Assembly (NCBI GenBank): GCA_017616895.1
Contig: JAFZXE010000029.1
Coordinates: 110,895 to 174,894, forward strand
Length of the DNA: 64,000 nt
Direction: 5' to 3'
Source: Bacteroidales bacterium
GTDB taxonomy: Bacteria; Bacteroidota; Bacteroidia; Bacteroidales; P3
Each line of letters begins with the position of its first letter. The first letter of the stretch is position 1. The notes under the pieces were generated by a model. The model had not been told where the DNA came from, ran no database searches, and worked only from the letters and a program-made list of their open reading frames with translations. Below, piece after piece: positions 1-8,191 of this stretch. A program made the translations under genes and the position numbers.

Positions 1-477
1 GGTGTCGGCATGAGCAACCTCGCCGATTCTGCTGCTTCGATGAACAATATGGCTACGGCCACTGCAGCAACCGACAAGTTCGTATCGAATATGGACACTG
101 CTGCAGAACAGGCTGGCAAACTCTACGAGAGCATGAAGGACGCTCCCGAAGCTGTGGCTACACTTTCTAATATATATAAGGAAACCGCTCAGTCGCTGAG
201 CGCAGGCGATGTGTCTTATGTTGACGAGATGAAAAAGATGGCCAGCAGCCTCTCCTCTATCAACGCAATGTACGAGATGCAGCTGCAGAACTCGACTGCC
301 CAGCTTGAAGCTACCAAAGAAGTTCAGGACAAGATGCAGAGCATGATGAACAACTTTGCAGATTCTGCCGAAGGTGTGCTGAAATACAAACAGCAGGTCG
401 ATGCCCTCACCAAGAAAGTGTCCGAACTCAACAATGTTTACGGCAACATGCTTGCCGCCATGCAGACGCGTATCTAA
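1..477 (+). CDS. gldL: GldL/PorL, C-terminal part (T9SS motor)
   Basis: C-terminal part of GldL (PorL), the inner-membrane partner of GldM in the proton-driven motor of the type IX secretion system. The frame is open from base 1, so the start and the N-terminal membrane helices lie outside the window; the ATG at base 10 is unlikely to be the true start. What remains is a Met/Gln/Ala/Ser-rich, helical, probably coiled-coil cytoplasmic tail ending in AAMQTRI. The call rests largely on context: gldM and gldN follow directly in the usual gldKLMN order. Confidence 0.85.
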   Translation, partial: GVGMSNLADSAASMNNMATATAATDKFVSNMDTAAEQAGKLYESMKDAPEAVATLSNIYKETAQSLSAGDVSYVDEMKKMASSLSSINAMYEMQLQNSTAQLEATKEVQDKMQSMMNNFADSAEGVLKYKQQVDALTKKVSELNNVYGNMLAAMQTRI

Positions 478-489
478 TTTTTTAGTGTT

Positions 490-512
490 CAACGTTGCGT
501 AAAGCGGCGTTG
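490..512 (+). other. intercistronic hairpin between gldL and gldM
   Basis: A 9-bp stem (two G-U pairs) with a GTAAA loop lies 13 bases after the gldL stop codon. No T-run follows, so it is not a terminator. It might protect the upstream mRNA or set the ratio of gldL to gldM; that role is inference. Confidence 0.35.
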
Positions 513-566
513 GAGGTGAAACGAAATAAAATCATTTAATCAACCACTAAAAAAGAAAGATAGAAT

Positions 567-2261
567 ATGGGTGCTACAAACTGCCCGGAAACCCCGAGGC
601 AAAAAATGATACAGATGATGTACATCGTGTACACCGCGATGTTAGCGCTGAACGTGTCAGCCGAGGTGCTCGCCGGCTTCAAGACGGTCGGTGACGCCAT
701 CAACGTCTCCAATATCGCCATCAGCGAGAAGGTGACGGACTTCTACAACAACTTTGAGGAAGCATACAAGAACAACCCTGAGAAAACTCAGGAGAGCTGG
801 GACAAGGCAAAACAAATACATGCCGAAACCCAAGACATCCTGCATTATCTCGATACACTACGCCATGGATTCTTCGCCTATATACAGGGTGGATCTGTGA
901 GCTATACGAATGCCGAGGGCAAAAGCGTGAAACTGCAGTTAGTTGACGAGAACAAGCAGCCGCTGTACGACTCCGTGCGAAAAGCCCTTATCGAAGGCAA
1001 ATTCGACTGTATGACCAAGGCCGACGACACCCACGGTGGCGCCACATATTTCTTGAGTCCTGAAGACGGCAGCGGTTTCAGCGATGTCGATAAGACTACC
1101 GAGAACTGTCGCGCTGCAAAGCTCAAGAAAAAGATAATCCAGTACAAGGCCGATGTCAATAAGATTCTGGGCGAGGATTCCATCCCGCAGAAAAACATGG
1201 GTCTTATGGTCGAAGGTATGTTCGTCAACGCCGAGAAAGACTCTCTCGACTGGGAAAACTTCACCTTCAACGGCACTCTGGCTATCGCCGACATGGTTAT
1301 CCTGGCCCGTATGAAGGGCGAGCTGCTGACACTTGAGAACGAGGTTATGAAAAAACTCTACGACAAGATCAGCGCCAACGACTTCAAGTTCGACAAGGTC
1401 ACGGTCATCTCCCGTCCTACCGCTTCATACATCATTCAGGGCGGCAAGTATGAGACACGCGTAAATATCGGTGCTTACGACTCTCGCGCAACCTTCACCG
1501 CCAACGTCAACGGAACTACGCTGACCAGCGATGAGAGCGGTTCGGTGGTTTACACAGCTGCTTGCACCACTCCTGGTGAAAAGAAGGTCCACGGTACAAT
1601 CTACGTTAAGAAAGACAGCGGTCCTGCCGAGGAATACGAATTCGACGACAGTTACTTCGTAGCTCCTCCTGTGGCTGTGGTTGCACTCACCAAGATGAAC
1701 GTGGTGTATGCCGGTATCGACAACCCCGTGTCCATCTCCGTTCCTGGCGTTGACTCACGTAACGTGATACCAGTGGTGGCTGAAGGAGCCGCAACAATTT
1801 CGAAAGACCCCAGCGGCAAGGCTGGCGACTATATCATCAACGCATCTAAGATGGGTAAAATCAAAATCCGTGTCGATGCCAAGATGGAAGGTGGTGGAAC
1901 CAAGACAATGGGTGAGCAACTCCTACGCGCCAAGAAGATTCCTGCACCTGTGCTGAAGATTGGTACGTTCAAAGACGGCGACGTGGTTGACAAGAACGCT
2001 CTTGCAGCCGTGGGTAAGATCAACGCCATCATGGACGACTTCGACTTCCAGTTGCCCCCGCTGAAGGTAAGTTCGTTTGAATTCCAGGTGTCCGGTTCCA
2101 ACTCGTTCGAGTTGACGGGTCAAGGCAACACTTTCAATCCCGAGATGGTTAGCCGCCTGAAAAACGCCAAGAAAGGCCAGAAGGTGTATATCGACAACGT
2201 GGTGGTGAAGACCCCCGACGGCCAGACACACAAACTGAAAGCAACCTACAGATTGAAATAA
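567..2261 (+). CDS. gldM: GldM/PorM, T9SS motor and periplasmic shaft
   Basis: 564-residue GldM (PorM). One transmembrane helix near the N-terminus (about residues 14-35) sits in the inner membrane with GldL, and the rest forms the long periplasmic shaft that in known systems reaches the GldK/GldN ring and transmits the motor force. The family's N-terminal pattern (NCPETPRQKMIQMMYIVYTA) is clear. The length is slightly above the usual size of about 515-520 residues. The ATG is preceded by an A-rich stretch and no strong Shine-Dalgarno, normal for this phylum. It lies 89 bp after gldL and 18 bp before gldN, so it is cotranscribed. Confidence 0.95.
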   Translation: MGATNCPETPRQKMIQMMYIVYTAMLALNVSAEVLAGFKTVGDAINVSNIAISEKVTDFYNNFEEAYKNNPEKTQESWDKAKQIHAETQDILHYLDTLRHGFFAYIQGGSVSYTNAEGKSVKLQLVDENKQPLYDSVRKALIEGKFDCMTKADDTHGGATYFLSPEDGSGFSDVDKTTENCRAAKLKKKIIQYKADVNKILGEDSIPQKNMGLMVEGMFVNAEKDSLDWENFTFNGTLAIADMVILARMKGELLTLENEVMKKLYDKISANDFKFDKVTVISRPTASYIIQGGKYETRVNIGAYDSRATFTANVNGTTLTSDESGSVVYTAACTTPGEKKVHGTIYVKKDSGPAEEYEFDDSYFVAPPVAVVALTKMNVVYAGIDNPVSISVPGVDSRNVIPVVAEGAATISKDPSGKAGDYIINASKMGKIKIRVDAKMEGGGTKTMGEQLLRAKKIPAPVLKIGTFKDGDVVDKNALAAVGKINAIMDDFDFQLPPLKVSSFEFQVSGSNSFELTGQGNTFNPEMVSRLKNAKKGQKVYIDNVVVKTPDGQTHKLKATYRLK

Positions 2262-2279
2262 TCAATAAACACTACTGAT

Positions 2280-3164
2280 ATGAAAAAGTTATTGTTTTGC
2301 CTGAGCGTCGCAATGTTTGCGATCGGCACGATGCAGACTAATGCTCAAAACATTATCGATGCAGAGGAGTCGCACAATGACAACTTTTATGCGAAAACCC
2401 TGAGCAAAGGCAAAGAAGCCATACCCTATCAACACCTCCGCGAGAGCGATGTGGTGTGGGAGACCTGCATCTGGCGCACTATCGACATGCGCGAGAAATT
2501 CAACCAGTTCTTCTACTTCCCCACCGACCCCGAAAAAGACGTACAGGGTCGCCAGAACCTTGCCAACACTATCATCAAGGCTCTTGAGGCTGGACAGTTC
2601 GAGGTGTATGAAGACGACGAACTGAAGATTCCGAGAGATTGGGAGGCAGTTTCGGCCCTTCTCAACCGCGAAGACTCAGTTTATGTGCCCGGTGAACTTG
2701 ACGAATGGGGCGATGAAACCGAAGGAACCTGGCAGAAATTCCAGACAAAACTGGACGCCGCCGACATCTTCGCTTTCAAAATAAAAGAGTTCTGGTATAT
2801 CGAAAAACAGGACACCCGTCAGAAGGTGCGCATAGTGGCTTTGGCTTTGGTCTATCAGCAGTGCAAAGAGCGTGAGGACGGCCGCGAGTGCAACTCCATC
2901 GATATGTTCTGGGTACCTATGAACGACATGCGCGTACGCAACGCCCTCGTGAAGGTCAACGCCTACGATGAGCATAATATCGCCGCCGAGCGCTCATACG
3001 ACGACATCTTCATCGACCGTTACTTCGACAGCTATGTAACCCGCGAATCGAACCGTTTCAACCGTAAGATTGAATCCTATCTGACTGGCACCGATGCCAT
3101 CATCGAGTCACAGGAGATAGAGGCCAAGCTGGGCGACATCGAGTCGGATATGTGGGAGTACTAA
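2280..3164 (+). CDS. gldN: GldN/PorN, T9SS periplasmic ring protein (copy 1)
   Basis: 294-residue GldN (PorN), which with the lipoprotein GldK forms the periplasmic ring of the T9SS core complex. A signal peptide ends at about residue 22 (TNAQ). Family hallmarks are visible: RESDVVWE followed by an IWRTIDMREKFNQ block, FYFP, a YEDDELKIP segment, FWVPM, and a C-terminal TRESNRFNR motif followed by LTGTDAI. It starts 18 bp after gldM. A strong terminator follows and separates it from the second copy. Confidence 0.94.
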   Translation: MKKLLFCLSVAMFAIGTMQTNAQNIIDAEESHNDNFYAKTLSKGKEAIPYQHLRESDVVWETCIWRTIDMREKFNQFFYFPTDPEKDVQGRQNLANTIIKALEAGQFEVYEDDELKIPRDWEAVSALLNREDSVYVPGELDEWGDETEGTWQKFQTKLDAADIFAFKIKEFWYIEKQDTRQKVRIVALALVYQQCKEREDGRECNSIDMFWVPMNDMRVRNALVKVNAYDEHNIAAERSYDDIFIDRYFDSYVTRESNRFNRKIESYLTGTDAIIESQEIEAKLGDIESDMWEY

Positions 3165-3192
3165 ACCTCCGACAAGGTCGTGACTACACGAT

Positions 3193-3236
3193 AAGAGTTA
3201 AGGATTGCTCAGCGATTCTTAACTCTTTGTTTTTTC
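3193..3236 (+). terminator. strong intrinsic terminator between the two gldN copies
   Basis: A 15-bp stem (AAGAGTTAAGG pairing with CTTAACTCTT, extended inward through G-U pairs) with a CTCAG loop is followed by a T-rich tail. It ends only about 8 bases before the ATG of the second gldN, leaving no room for a promoter between them. The second copy must therefore depend on read-through, or the hairpin acts as an attenuator or processing site. Confidence 0.85.
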
Positions 3237-3243
3237 AATTGAC

Positions 3244-4116
3244 ATGAAATCCCTACGCAGAATAGCACTGTTTTTTGCCGTCATACTTGTTACGGCATGC
3301 AGTGTGTATGCGCAAGGCGGACAGGATGTCTATGGCAACTACTACACACGCAAAATGCTTATCGAAGGGCAGGAGGCCGAGGAGTTGCAGTTCGTGCGCG
3401 AAAGCGACGTGGTATGGGAATATCGTATATGGCGCACGATAGACCTCCGCGAGAAGTTCAACCAGCTGTTCTATTTCCCCGTCGAACCCGAAGGGTCTAT
3501 GGGGCGCAAGAACCTAGCCTACGTGCTGTGGGATGCCGTCAAGAACAACGAGATAACCATCTACGAAGACGACGAGTTCAAGATACCGATAGAAAACGAC
3601 GTGTTCGTTGAGCGCTACACGAGGGCTGACACCATAGTGCTTGAGATAATCGACGAAAACGAGGAGTACGAATACGAGACCATCCTAGTGCCAAAAGAGT
3701 TTAATTCTGAGGAGATCTACCAATACCGCCTGAAGGAAGCCTGGTTTATCAGCAAACAGATTACCGAGCAGGAAGTGCGCATACTGGGCATGACGATGGT
3801 GAAAGACCTCTTCAAGGAGCGCGACGGCGAGAAAGAATATATAGGCACAGTGGAACTTTTCTGGATACCCATGTTGTCACGAAGAGTGCGCAACGTACTG
3901 GCGCGACACGAAGCCTACGTGGAAGACAATATCGCCAACCTTCCATCGTGGCTTTCCATATTCAAGCAGAGAAAATTCAACTCGTTCATCACCCGCGAGT
4001 CGAACCGCTACAACCGCACCATCGGAAGCTATCTTACGGGTATAGATGCCATCATGGAAGCCGAGGAAATTGAAAACAAACTGCTCGATATGAGCATCGA
4101 CATGTGGGATTATTAA
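3244..4116 (+). CDS. second GldN-type protein (GldO-like paralogue)
   Basis: 290-residue paralogue of the preceding gldN. It keeps RESDVVWE, IWRTIDLREKFNQ, the FYFP block, YEDDEFKIP, FWIPM, the C-terminal TRESNRYNR motif with LTGIDAI, and the ending DMWDY. It differs strongly in the middle, where an acidic Glu/Asp-rich segment (about residues 115-150) replaces the copy-1 sequence. A signal peptide with an alternative lipobox-like TACS is possible. Flavobacterium johnsoniae also has a tandem, partly redundant gldN/gldO pair. Here the copy sits behind a strong terminator and is followed 28 bp later by an exported EEP-fold hydrolase. Confidence 0.88.
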   Translation: MKSLRRIALFFAVILVTACSVYAQGGQDVYGNYYTRKMLIEGQEAEELQFVRESDVVWEYRIWRTIDLREKFNQLFYFPVEPEGSMGRKNLAYVLWDAVKNNEITIYEDDEFKIPIENDVFVERYTRADTIVLEIIDENEEYEYETILVPKEFNSEEIYQYRLKEAWFISKQITEQEVRILGMTMVKDLFKERDGEKEYIGTVELFWIPMLSRRVRNVLARHEAYVEDNIANLPSWLSIFKQRKFNSFITRESNRYNRTIGSYLTGIDAIMEAEEIENKLLDMSIDMWDY

Positions 4117-4144
4117 GTGAGTGATGTACAGCAAAATCACGACC

Positions 4145-4978
4145 ATGAAACAACTGATTAAAACGATTCTTTTTGCCACCCTGATTGTATGCAGCGGCAT
4201 GGTTTCGGCACAGGAGTTGAAGATAATCTCGTTCAACATCCGCTACAACTCGTGGAACAATATTGACGGTGAGAACGGGTGGCCCTACCGCAAGGCGTCG
4301 GTGGCAAAGATGATTCTGGAAGAACGTCCGGCCGCCATCGGCCTTCAGGAGGCGCTGATCGACCAACTGCTGTACCTCGACAGCGCACTCCCCTCCTACC
4401 GCCGCATAGGCTTGGGACGCGACGATGGCAAAGAAGGAGGTGAGTTTATGGCGATATACTACGACACCTCACAGCTATCGGCCAGGTTGGACTTGTGTGG
4501 AACCCTATGGCTGAGTGAGACACCGTGGAAACCCAGCAAAGGATGGGATGCTGCCTGCTACCGTACAGTTACATCGGTGCTTTTCATTGATAAGAAAACC
4601 CAAAATTGGTTTACATACCTCAACACTCACCTCGACCACATGGGTTCTGTCGCCCGTGCCGAGTCGGCAAAGTATCTCGCCGAACTTACCGATGATAGCG
4701 AGGGTTTCCCCGTTATCCTGGGTGGCGATATGAATTCCACCATAGACGACACCATCTTCAACGCCTTCTACAAGGTGGGCCTGAAGCCGGCGCGCGAGAT
4801 GACCGACAACACCAGCAACGCCATCACCTACAACGGCTACGGCAAAGAGGTAGGCAAGGTTATCGACCATTTTTTCGTGAAAGACTTGAAGGTCGTGAGT
4901 TTCCGCACCCTCGACGGCGACTATGGCGTACCCTATATCTCAGACCATTACCCTATCGAGATAGTGGTGGAATACTAA
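4145..4978 (+). CDS. secreted endonuclease/exonuclease/phosphatase family hydrolase
   Basis: 277-residue exported metal-dependent hydrolase of the EEP (DNase I/sphingomyelinase-like) fold. The start at 4145 is preferred over the ATG at 4121 because it begins a good signal peptide (cut near residue 22, VSAQ). The metal and catalytic set is complete: Asn31 in ISFNIRY, Glu69 in LQEA, His162 in THLDH, Asp195 and Asn197 in GGDMNS, Asp241 and the closing Asp267-His268 in SDHYP. The substrate cannot be told from sequence; nuclease, phosphodiesterase and phosphatase members all exist in Bacteroidetes. It follows the second gldN within 30 bp and is probably cotranscribed. Confidence 0.85.
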   Translation: MKQLIKTILFATLIVCSGMVSAQELKIISFNIRYNSWNNIDGENGWPYRKASVAKMILEERPAAIGLQEALIDQLLYLDSALPSYRRIGLGRDDGKEGGEFMAIYYDTSQLSARLDLCGTLWLSETPWKPSKGWDAACYRTVTSVLFIDKKTQNWFTYLNTHLDHMGSVARAESAKYLAELTDDSEGFPVILGGDMNSTIDDTIFNAFYKVGLKPAREMTDNTSNAITYNGYGKEVGKVIDHFFVKDLKVVSFRTLDGDYGVPYISDHYPIEIVVEY

Positions 4979-5554
4979 TAATGTACTGCTTCACTTAGAG
5001 ACAGAAGTAATCCATATCATTTCTTGCCTAGAACCCTCACTATTTCTCCCTCGCCAATCAGTTTTCTTCTTTTCGGATCCTGATGTCGTACATGCCGATA
5101 TACGAATTTCCCCATGGCGATTAATACCCGTATATTACAAAGAGACATCCTAATTACGTCTGACCTTCAGTATCGCGTTGTTCATCTAGTCATTGTTGAA
5201 CTTATTTAACATTGCAACCCCCACCTGTAACCATCTACGAAAACTGTGGCAACGAAAATCAGTCGATAGTTATTAATCCGTCAATCCAGTCGCAAGACGC
5301 AAAAGTGACAACCTAAATCAGCAAACCACAAAGTCATATCAAAGTCACTGCAAAGCCGCTGCAAAGTCACTGAAAAGCCACTGAAAAGTCACTGCAAAGT
5401 CACTGAAAAGTCGCTGAAAAGTTATCCACTCGATAGACATATTTGTAACGACACGAATCAGTGGCCATATAGGGTAGGGATATGTATGGGCTATTGCTGG
5501 CTATGTGTTTTAATACATGATTAGGGAGTAATGCGATATCGGAATGAAATTCGT
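4979..5554. other. long intergenic region
   Basis: About 600 bp lie between the hydrolase stop and the thioesterase start. I see no credible gene in it. The first 350 bp are unremarkable. The centre holds the 11-bp tandem array (5329-5427), whose end contains a single DnaA-box-like TTATCCACT. A TAnnTTTG promoter box follows at 5555. Confidence 0.6.
5329..5427. repeat. 11-bp tandem array, 9 units
   Basis: Nine consecutive 11-bp units without a gap, consensus (C/A)AAAG(T/C)C(A/G)CTG, for example CAAAGTCACTG and AAAAGCCACTG. The first (5329-5339) and last (5417-5427) units are degenerate; the seven inner ones differ at one to three positions. TGA arises at unit junctions where the next unit starts with A. 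Two other arrays in the window have the same period and different units. Confidence 0.93.
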
Positions 5555-5562
5555 ATCTTTGC
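5555..5562 (+). promoter_or_regulatory. -7 promoter box (TATCTTTG) of the thioesterase gene
   Basis: A perfect match to the Bacteroidetes -7 consensus TAnnTTTG, 24 bases before the ATG at 5586. It lies inside the region that would be coding if the upstream ATG at 5544 were used, which argues for the start at 5586. No clear -33 TTG was seen. Confidence 0.65.
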
Positions 5563-5585
5563 AATGTTTGAAAATAGATAAGACT

Positions 5586-5993
5586 ATGATAGAAAAAGGG
5601 ATGAAAGGCCGCTGCTCGGAGGTTGTGACCGAGGATTTGACGGCGGACAAAATCGGAAGCGGATTGGTGAAAGTGTTCGCCACTCCTATGATGGTGGCTC
5701 TGATGGAGCGTACGTGCAGCGACAGCGTGGCCGCAGAACTGGGCGAGGACGAGTGCACGGTGGGAATACTGCTGGAGATAAAGCATACGGCTGCGACAGC
5801 GGTGGGGATGACGGTGAGGTGCGAGAGCGAGCTGGTGGAGGTCGATGGACGCCGCCTGAGGTTCCACGTGACGGCTTACGACGACGCGGGCGAGATCGGC
5901 GAGGGCATGCACGAGCGCTTTATCGTGAACCGCAGCCGATTTGAAGCCAAGACCGCACAACGGGCCCTTTCTTCAAAAAACGGGTCGGTATGA
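5586..5993 (+). CDS. hotdog-fold thioesterase, FlK-like family
   Basis: 135-residue hotdog-fold protein resembling the FlK-like thioesterase family, small cytoplasmic enzymes that hydrolyse acyl-CoA thioesters. Typical features are the opening segment IEKGMKGRCSEVV, the central ATPMMVALMERTCSD helix, TVGILLEIKHTAAT and the closing ...GEGMHERFIVN strand. The physiological substrate is unknown. The stop overlaps the start of the fucosidase gene by four bases (ATGA), so the two are translationally coupled although their functions look unrelated. Confidence 0.8.
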   Translation: MIEKGMKGRCSEVVTEDLTADKIGSGLVKVFATPMMVALMERTCSDSVAAELGEDECTVGILLEIKHTAATAVGMTVRCESELVEVDGRRLRFHVTAYDDAGEIGEGMHERFIVNRSRFEAKTAQRALSSKNGSV

Positions 5994-7408
5994 AAAAGTA
6001 CGGATTATTCGCAACCATCGCGCTTGCGCTGACTTTCTGTGCCTGCCGCAACGAGGAGCCACAACCTTACGGGGCGGTGCCGACGGAGGCTCAGATGGAA
6101 TGGCAGCGGATGGAGACAAACATGTTCTGCCACTTCGGACCCAACACCTTCACGGGTGAGGAATGGGGCAACGGGGGCGAGGACGAGGACCTGTTCTACC
6201 CCACCGAGATGGATTGCCGCCAGTGGGTGGCGGTGGCGAAAGCGGCTGGGATGAAAGGTATCATCATCACGGCGAAACACCACGACGGATTCTGTCTGTG
6301 GCCTAGCAATGAGAGTAACCACACGGTGAGGGAGAGCCGATGGCAGCGCGGAAGCGGCGACGTGCTGAGGGACCTGTCGGAGGCTTGCCGAGAAGGCGGT
6401 TTGAAGTTCGGCGTATATGTGTCGCCGTGGGACAGGAACGCACCGAACTACGGCACAGCGGAATACAACCAGACGTTCGCGCGAACGCTGCAGGAGGTGC
6501 TGGGCGGTTATGGAGAGGTGTTCGAGCAGTGGTTTGACGGCGCCAACGGTGAAGGACCGAACGGACGCAAGCAAGAGTATGACTGGGCGCTGTTTAACCG
6601 CACAGTGGGCGAATTGCAGCCGCAGGCGGTGGTGTTCAGCGACGTAGGGCCGGGATGCCGATGGATAGGCAACGAACAAGGCGAAGCGGGGCGCACCTGC
6701 TGGAGCACATTGAACCCCGAAGGATACGAACCCGGAAGAGGCCCTGCGGAAAAGACGCTGAACGAAGGCGAAGAAGGCGGAAAGTGCTGGATTCCAGGCG
6801 AGGCGGACGTATCGATACGCAAAGGGTGGTTCTACAAGGAATCGGAGCATCCGAAGAGTGTAGCGGAGCTGACGGATATATATCTCAAGAGTGTGGGACG
6901 CAACGCGGTGATGCTGCTTAACGTGCCGCCAGACACGAGAGGTCTGATTGCCGCAGAAGACTCGACGAGACTTATGGAATGGCGTGCGACGCTTGACAAG
7001 ATATTCGGCCACGACCTCTGCGAAGGGGCGACGGCGAAAGCCGACAGCCGCTGGGGAAAGAAATACGACATAGCGGGAGCGCTGGATGGAGACAAATCGA
7101 CCTGCTGGGTGGCGAAGAAAGGCCGCAAGGAGGGATCGGTGACCATAACGCTGCCGGAAGAACGGCGGTTCAACTTGATAATGCTGCAAGAGGAGATTGG
7201 ATTAGGGCAGAGGGTGGCGGAGTTCACCATCGAGGCGGAAGGCAAGGACGGACGTTGGCACGAAATAGCGAAGGAGACGACGATAGGATATAAACGGATA
7301 GTGCCCGTGCCGGACACCGAGAGCCGCAGGATAAGAATAAGGATCACCAGAAGCCTGGCGGAGCCGACGCTGAAGGGGATAGGACTGTTCTGGTATGACC
7401 AATTTTGA
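5990..7408 (+). CDS. GH29 alpha-L-fucosidase, lipoprotein
   Basis: 472-residue glycoside hydrolase family 29 enzyme that releases alpha-linked L-fucose from glycans. It has a lipoprotein signal (Cys20 in FCAC likely lipidated) and is probably periplasmic or surface-attached. GH29 motifs in order are HFGPNTFTGEEWG, the ITAKHHDGFCLWPS strand, SPWDRN and the WFDGANG strand, whose Asp183 is the expected nucleophile. The last 110 residues (from about 355) form a discoidin/F5-8C-like carbohydrate-binding module with LDGDKSTCWV. The domain order resembles the GH29 group with alpha-1,3/1,4 preference, but linkage specificity is inference. No SusC/SusD genes are nearby, so it is not in a classic polysaccharide utilisation locus. 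Confidence 0.9.
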   Translation: MKKYGLFATIALALTFCACRNEEPQPYGAVPTEAQMEWQRMETNMFCHFGPNTFTGEEWGNGGEDEDLFYPTEMDCRQWVAVAKAAGMKGIIITAKHHDGFCLWPSNESNHTVRESRWQRGSGDVLRDLSEACREGGLKFGVYVSPWDRNAPNYGTAEYNQTFARTLQEVLGGYGEVFEQWFDGANGEGPNGRKQEYDWALFNRTVGELQPQAVVFSDVGPGCRWIGNEQGEAGRTCWSTLNPEGYEPGRGPAEKTLNEGEEGGKCWIPGEADVSIRKGWFYKESEHPKSVAELTDIYLKSVGRNAVMLLNVPPDTRGLIAAEDSTRLMEWRATLDKIFGHDLCEGATAKADSRWGKKYDIAGALDGDKSTCWVAKKGRKEGSVTITLPEERRFNLIMLQEEIGLGQRVAEFTIEAEGKDGRWHEIAKETTIGYKRIVPVPDTESRRIRIRITRSLAEPTLKGIGLFWYDQF

Positions 7409-7430
7409 ACTATGAACTTTGAATTTTGAA
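7403..7430 (+). repeat. heptamer array at the fucosidase stop codon
   Basis: Four 7-bp units, TTTTGAA, CTATGAA, CTTTGAA and TTTTGAA. The first contains the TGA stop codon of the fucosidase gene and every unit carries another TGA. Because 7 is not a multiple of 3, the stops fall in all reading frames within 21 bases. Confidence 0.8.
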
Positions 7431-7439
7431 GATAGGAAA

Positions 7440-7485
7440 CATATCAACATAAAACATATCATCATATCAACATAAAACATATCAA
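7440..7485 (+). repeat. 23-bp tandem duplication before the nitroreductase gene
   Basis: Two adjacent 23-bp copies (7440-7462 and 7463-7485) beginning CATATCAACATAAAACATAT and differing only at the last base. The second copy ends 9 bases before the nitroreductase ATG, so it forms the ribosome-binding region of that gene, which is A-rich and lacks G. Confidence 0.85.
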
Positions 7486-7494
7486 CGACAAATA

Positions 7495-8142
7495 ATGGCA
7501 GACAACTATCTTGAGAAACGTTACGAAGAGGTGTTCGGCAAAGGTCGGACGAAGGTGAAGCAGGTGGGGCACACGCTTGACGAGCTGCTGAAGAAGAACC
7601 GCAGCCACAGAGGATATAACAAAAGCTACAAGGTGAGCCGCAGCGAGCTGGAACGCATCGTGGCGGTGAACACCAAGATACCGTCGGCATGCAACCAGCA
7701 GGTGCTGCGATTCAAGCTGGTTACGCACGACAGCGGAGCCGACATAGTGCTGCGCAACATACGTCTCGGAGCGGCGCTGCCCGAACTGCATCTGCCACTT
7801 GAGGGCACCGAGCCGGAGGCATTTATCGTGGTGTGCAGCACCAAGCCAGAAAACAAGCTGATAGACATCGACCTCGGCATCTCGGCACAGAGCATGCTGC
7901 TGAAGGCCGTAGAGATGGGGTTGAACGGCATCATCATAGGAGCCTTCAACCACGAGAACATAGAGAAAGAATTAGGACTCCCCTACCCTCCCATAGCCAT
8001 CATAGCCATAGGCAAAGGAGCTGAGAAGATAGAACTGACACCGATAAACGCAGACGAAAGCCACGCATACTACCGCAAAGATGGAGTACACTATGTGCCA
8101 AAAGTGAAGGTAGAGGAGTTGGTGGTCAGTGGGCAGCTTTAA
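7495..8142 (+). CDS. nitroreductase-family flavoprotein
   Basis: 215-residue member of the nitroreductase (FMN-dependent oxidoreductase) family. NRSHRGYNKSY near the N-terminus is the FMN phosphate-binding Arg/Ser segment, IPSACNQQ is a flavin-contact motif, and DLGISAQSMLLKAVEMGLNG is the family's conserved helix. No signal peptide is present, so it is cytoplasmic. The electron acceptor (quinone, nitro-compound or disulfide) cannot be assigned. It lies 86 bp after the fucosidase and may be read from the same transcript. Confidence 0.88.
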   Translation: MADNYLEKRYEEVFGKGRTKVKQVGHTLDELLKKNRSHRGYNKSYKVSRSELERIVAVNTKIPSACNQQVLRFKLVTHDSGADIVLRNIRLGAALPELHLPLEGTEPEAFIVVCSTKPENKLIDIDLGISAQSMLLKAVEMGLNGIIIGAFNHENIEKELGLPYPPIAIIAIGKGAEKIELTPINADESHAYYRKDGVHYVPKVKVEELVVSGQL

Positions 8143-8170
8143 GCTGTGAGTTGTGAGCTGTAAGTTTTAA
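8136..8170 (+). repeat. heptamer array at the nitroreductase stop codon
   Basis: Five 7-bp units (GCTTTAA, GCTGTGA, GTTGTGA, GCTGTAA, GTTTTAA). The first contains the TAA stop codon, and each unit ends in TAA or TGA. Confidence 0.82.
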
Positions 8171-8191
8171 GTGTCTCGTGACCTGAGCGAG

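Noticed and set aside
5329-5427. CRISPR array as explanation of the 11-bp repeats
   Set aside because: Units are contiguous, with no spacers, far too short for CRISPR repeats, and no cas gene is present.
5421-5430. DnaA-box-like TTATCCACT at the end of the first 11-bp array, considered as part of a replication origin
   Set aside because: Only one imperfect box, no AT-rich unwinding region with further boxes, and no dnaA or dnaN nearby.
6005-7189. 394-codon minus-strand frame across the fucosidase gene
   Set aside because: Arg/His/Val-rich composition typical of the antisense of a GC-rich gene; no motif, and the plus-strand GH29 gene is certain.
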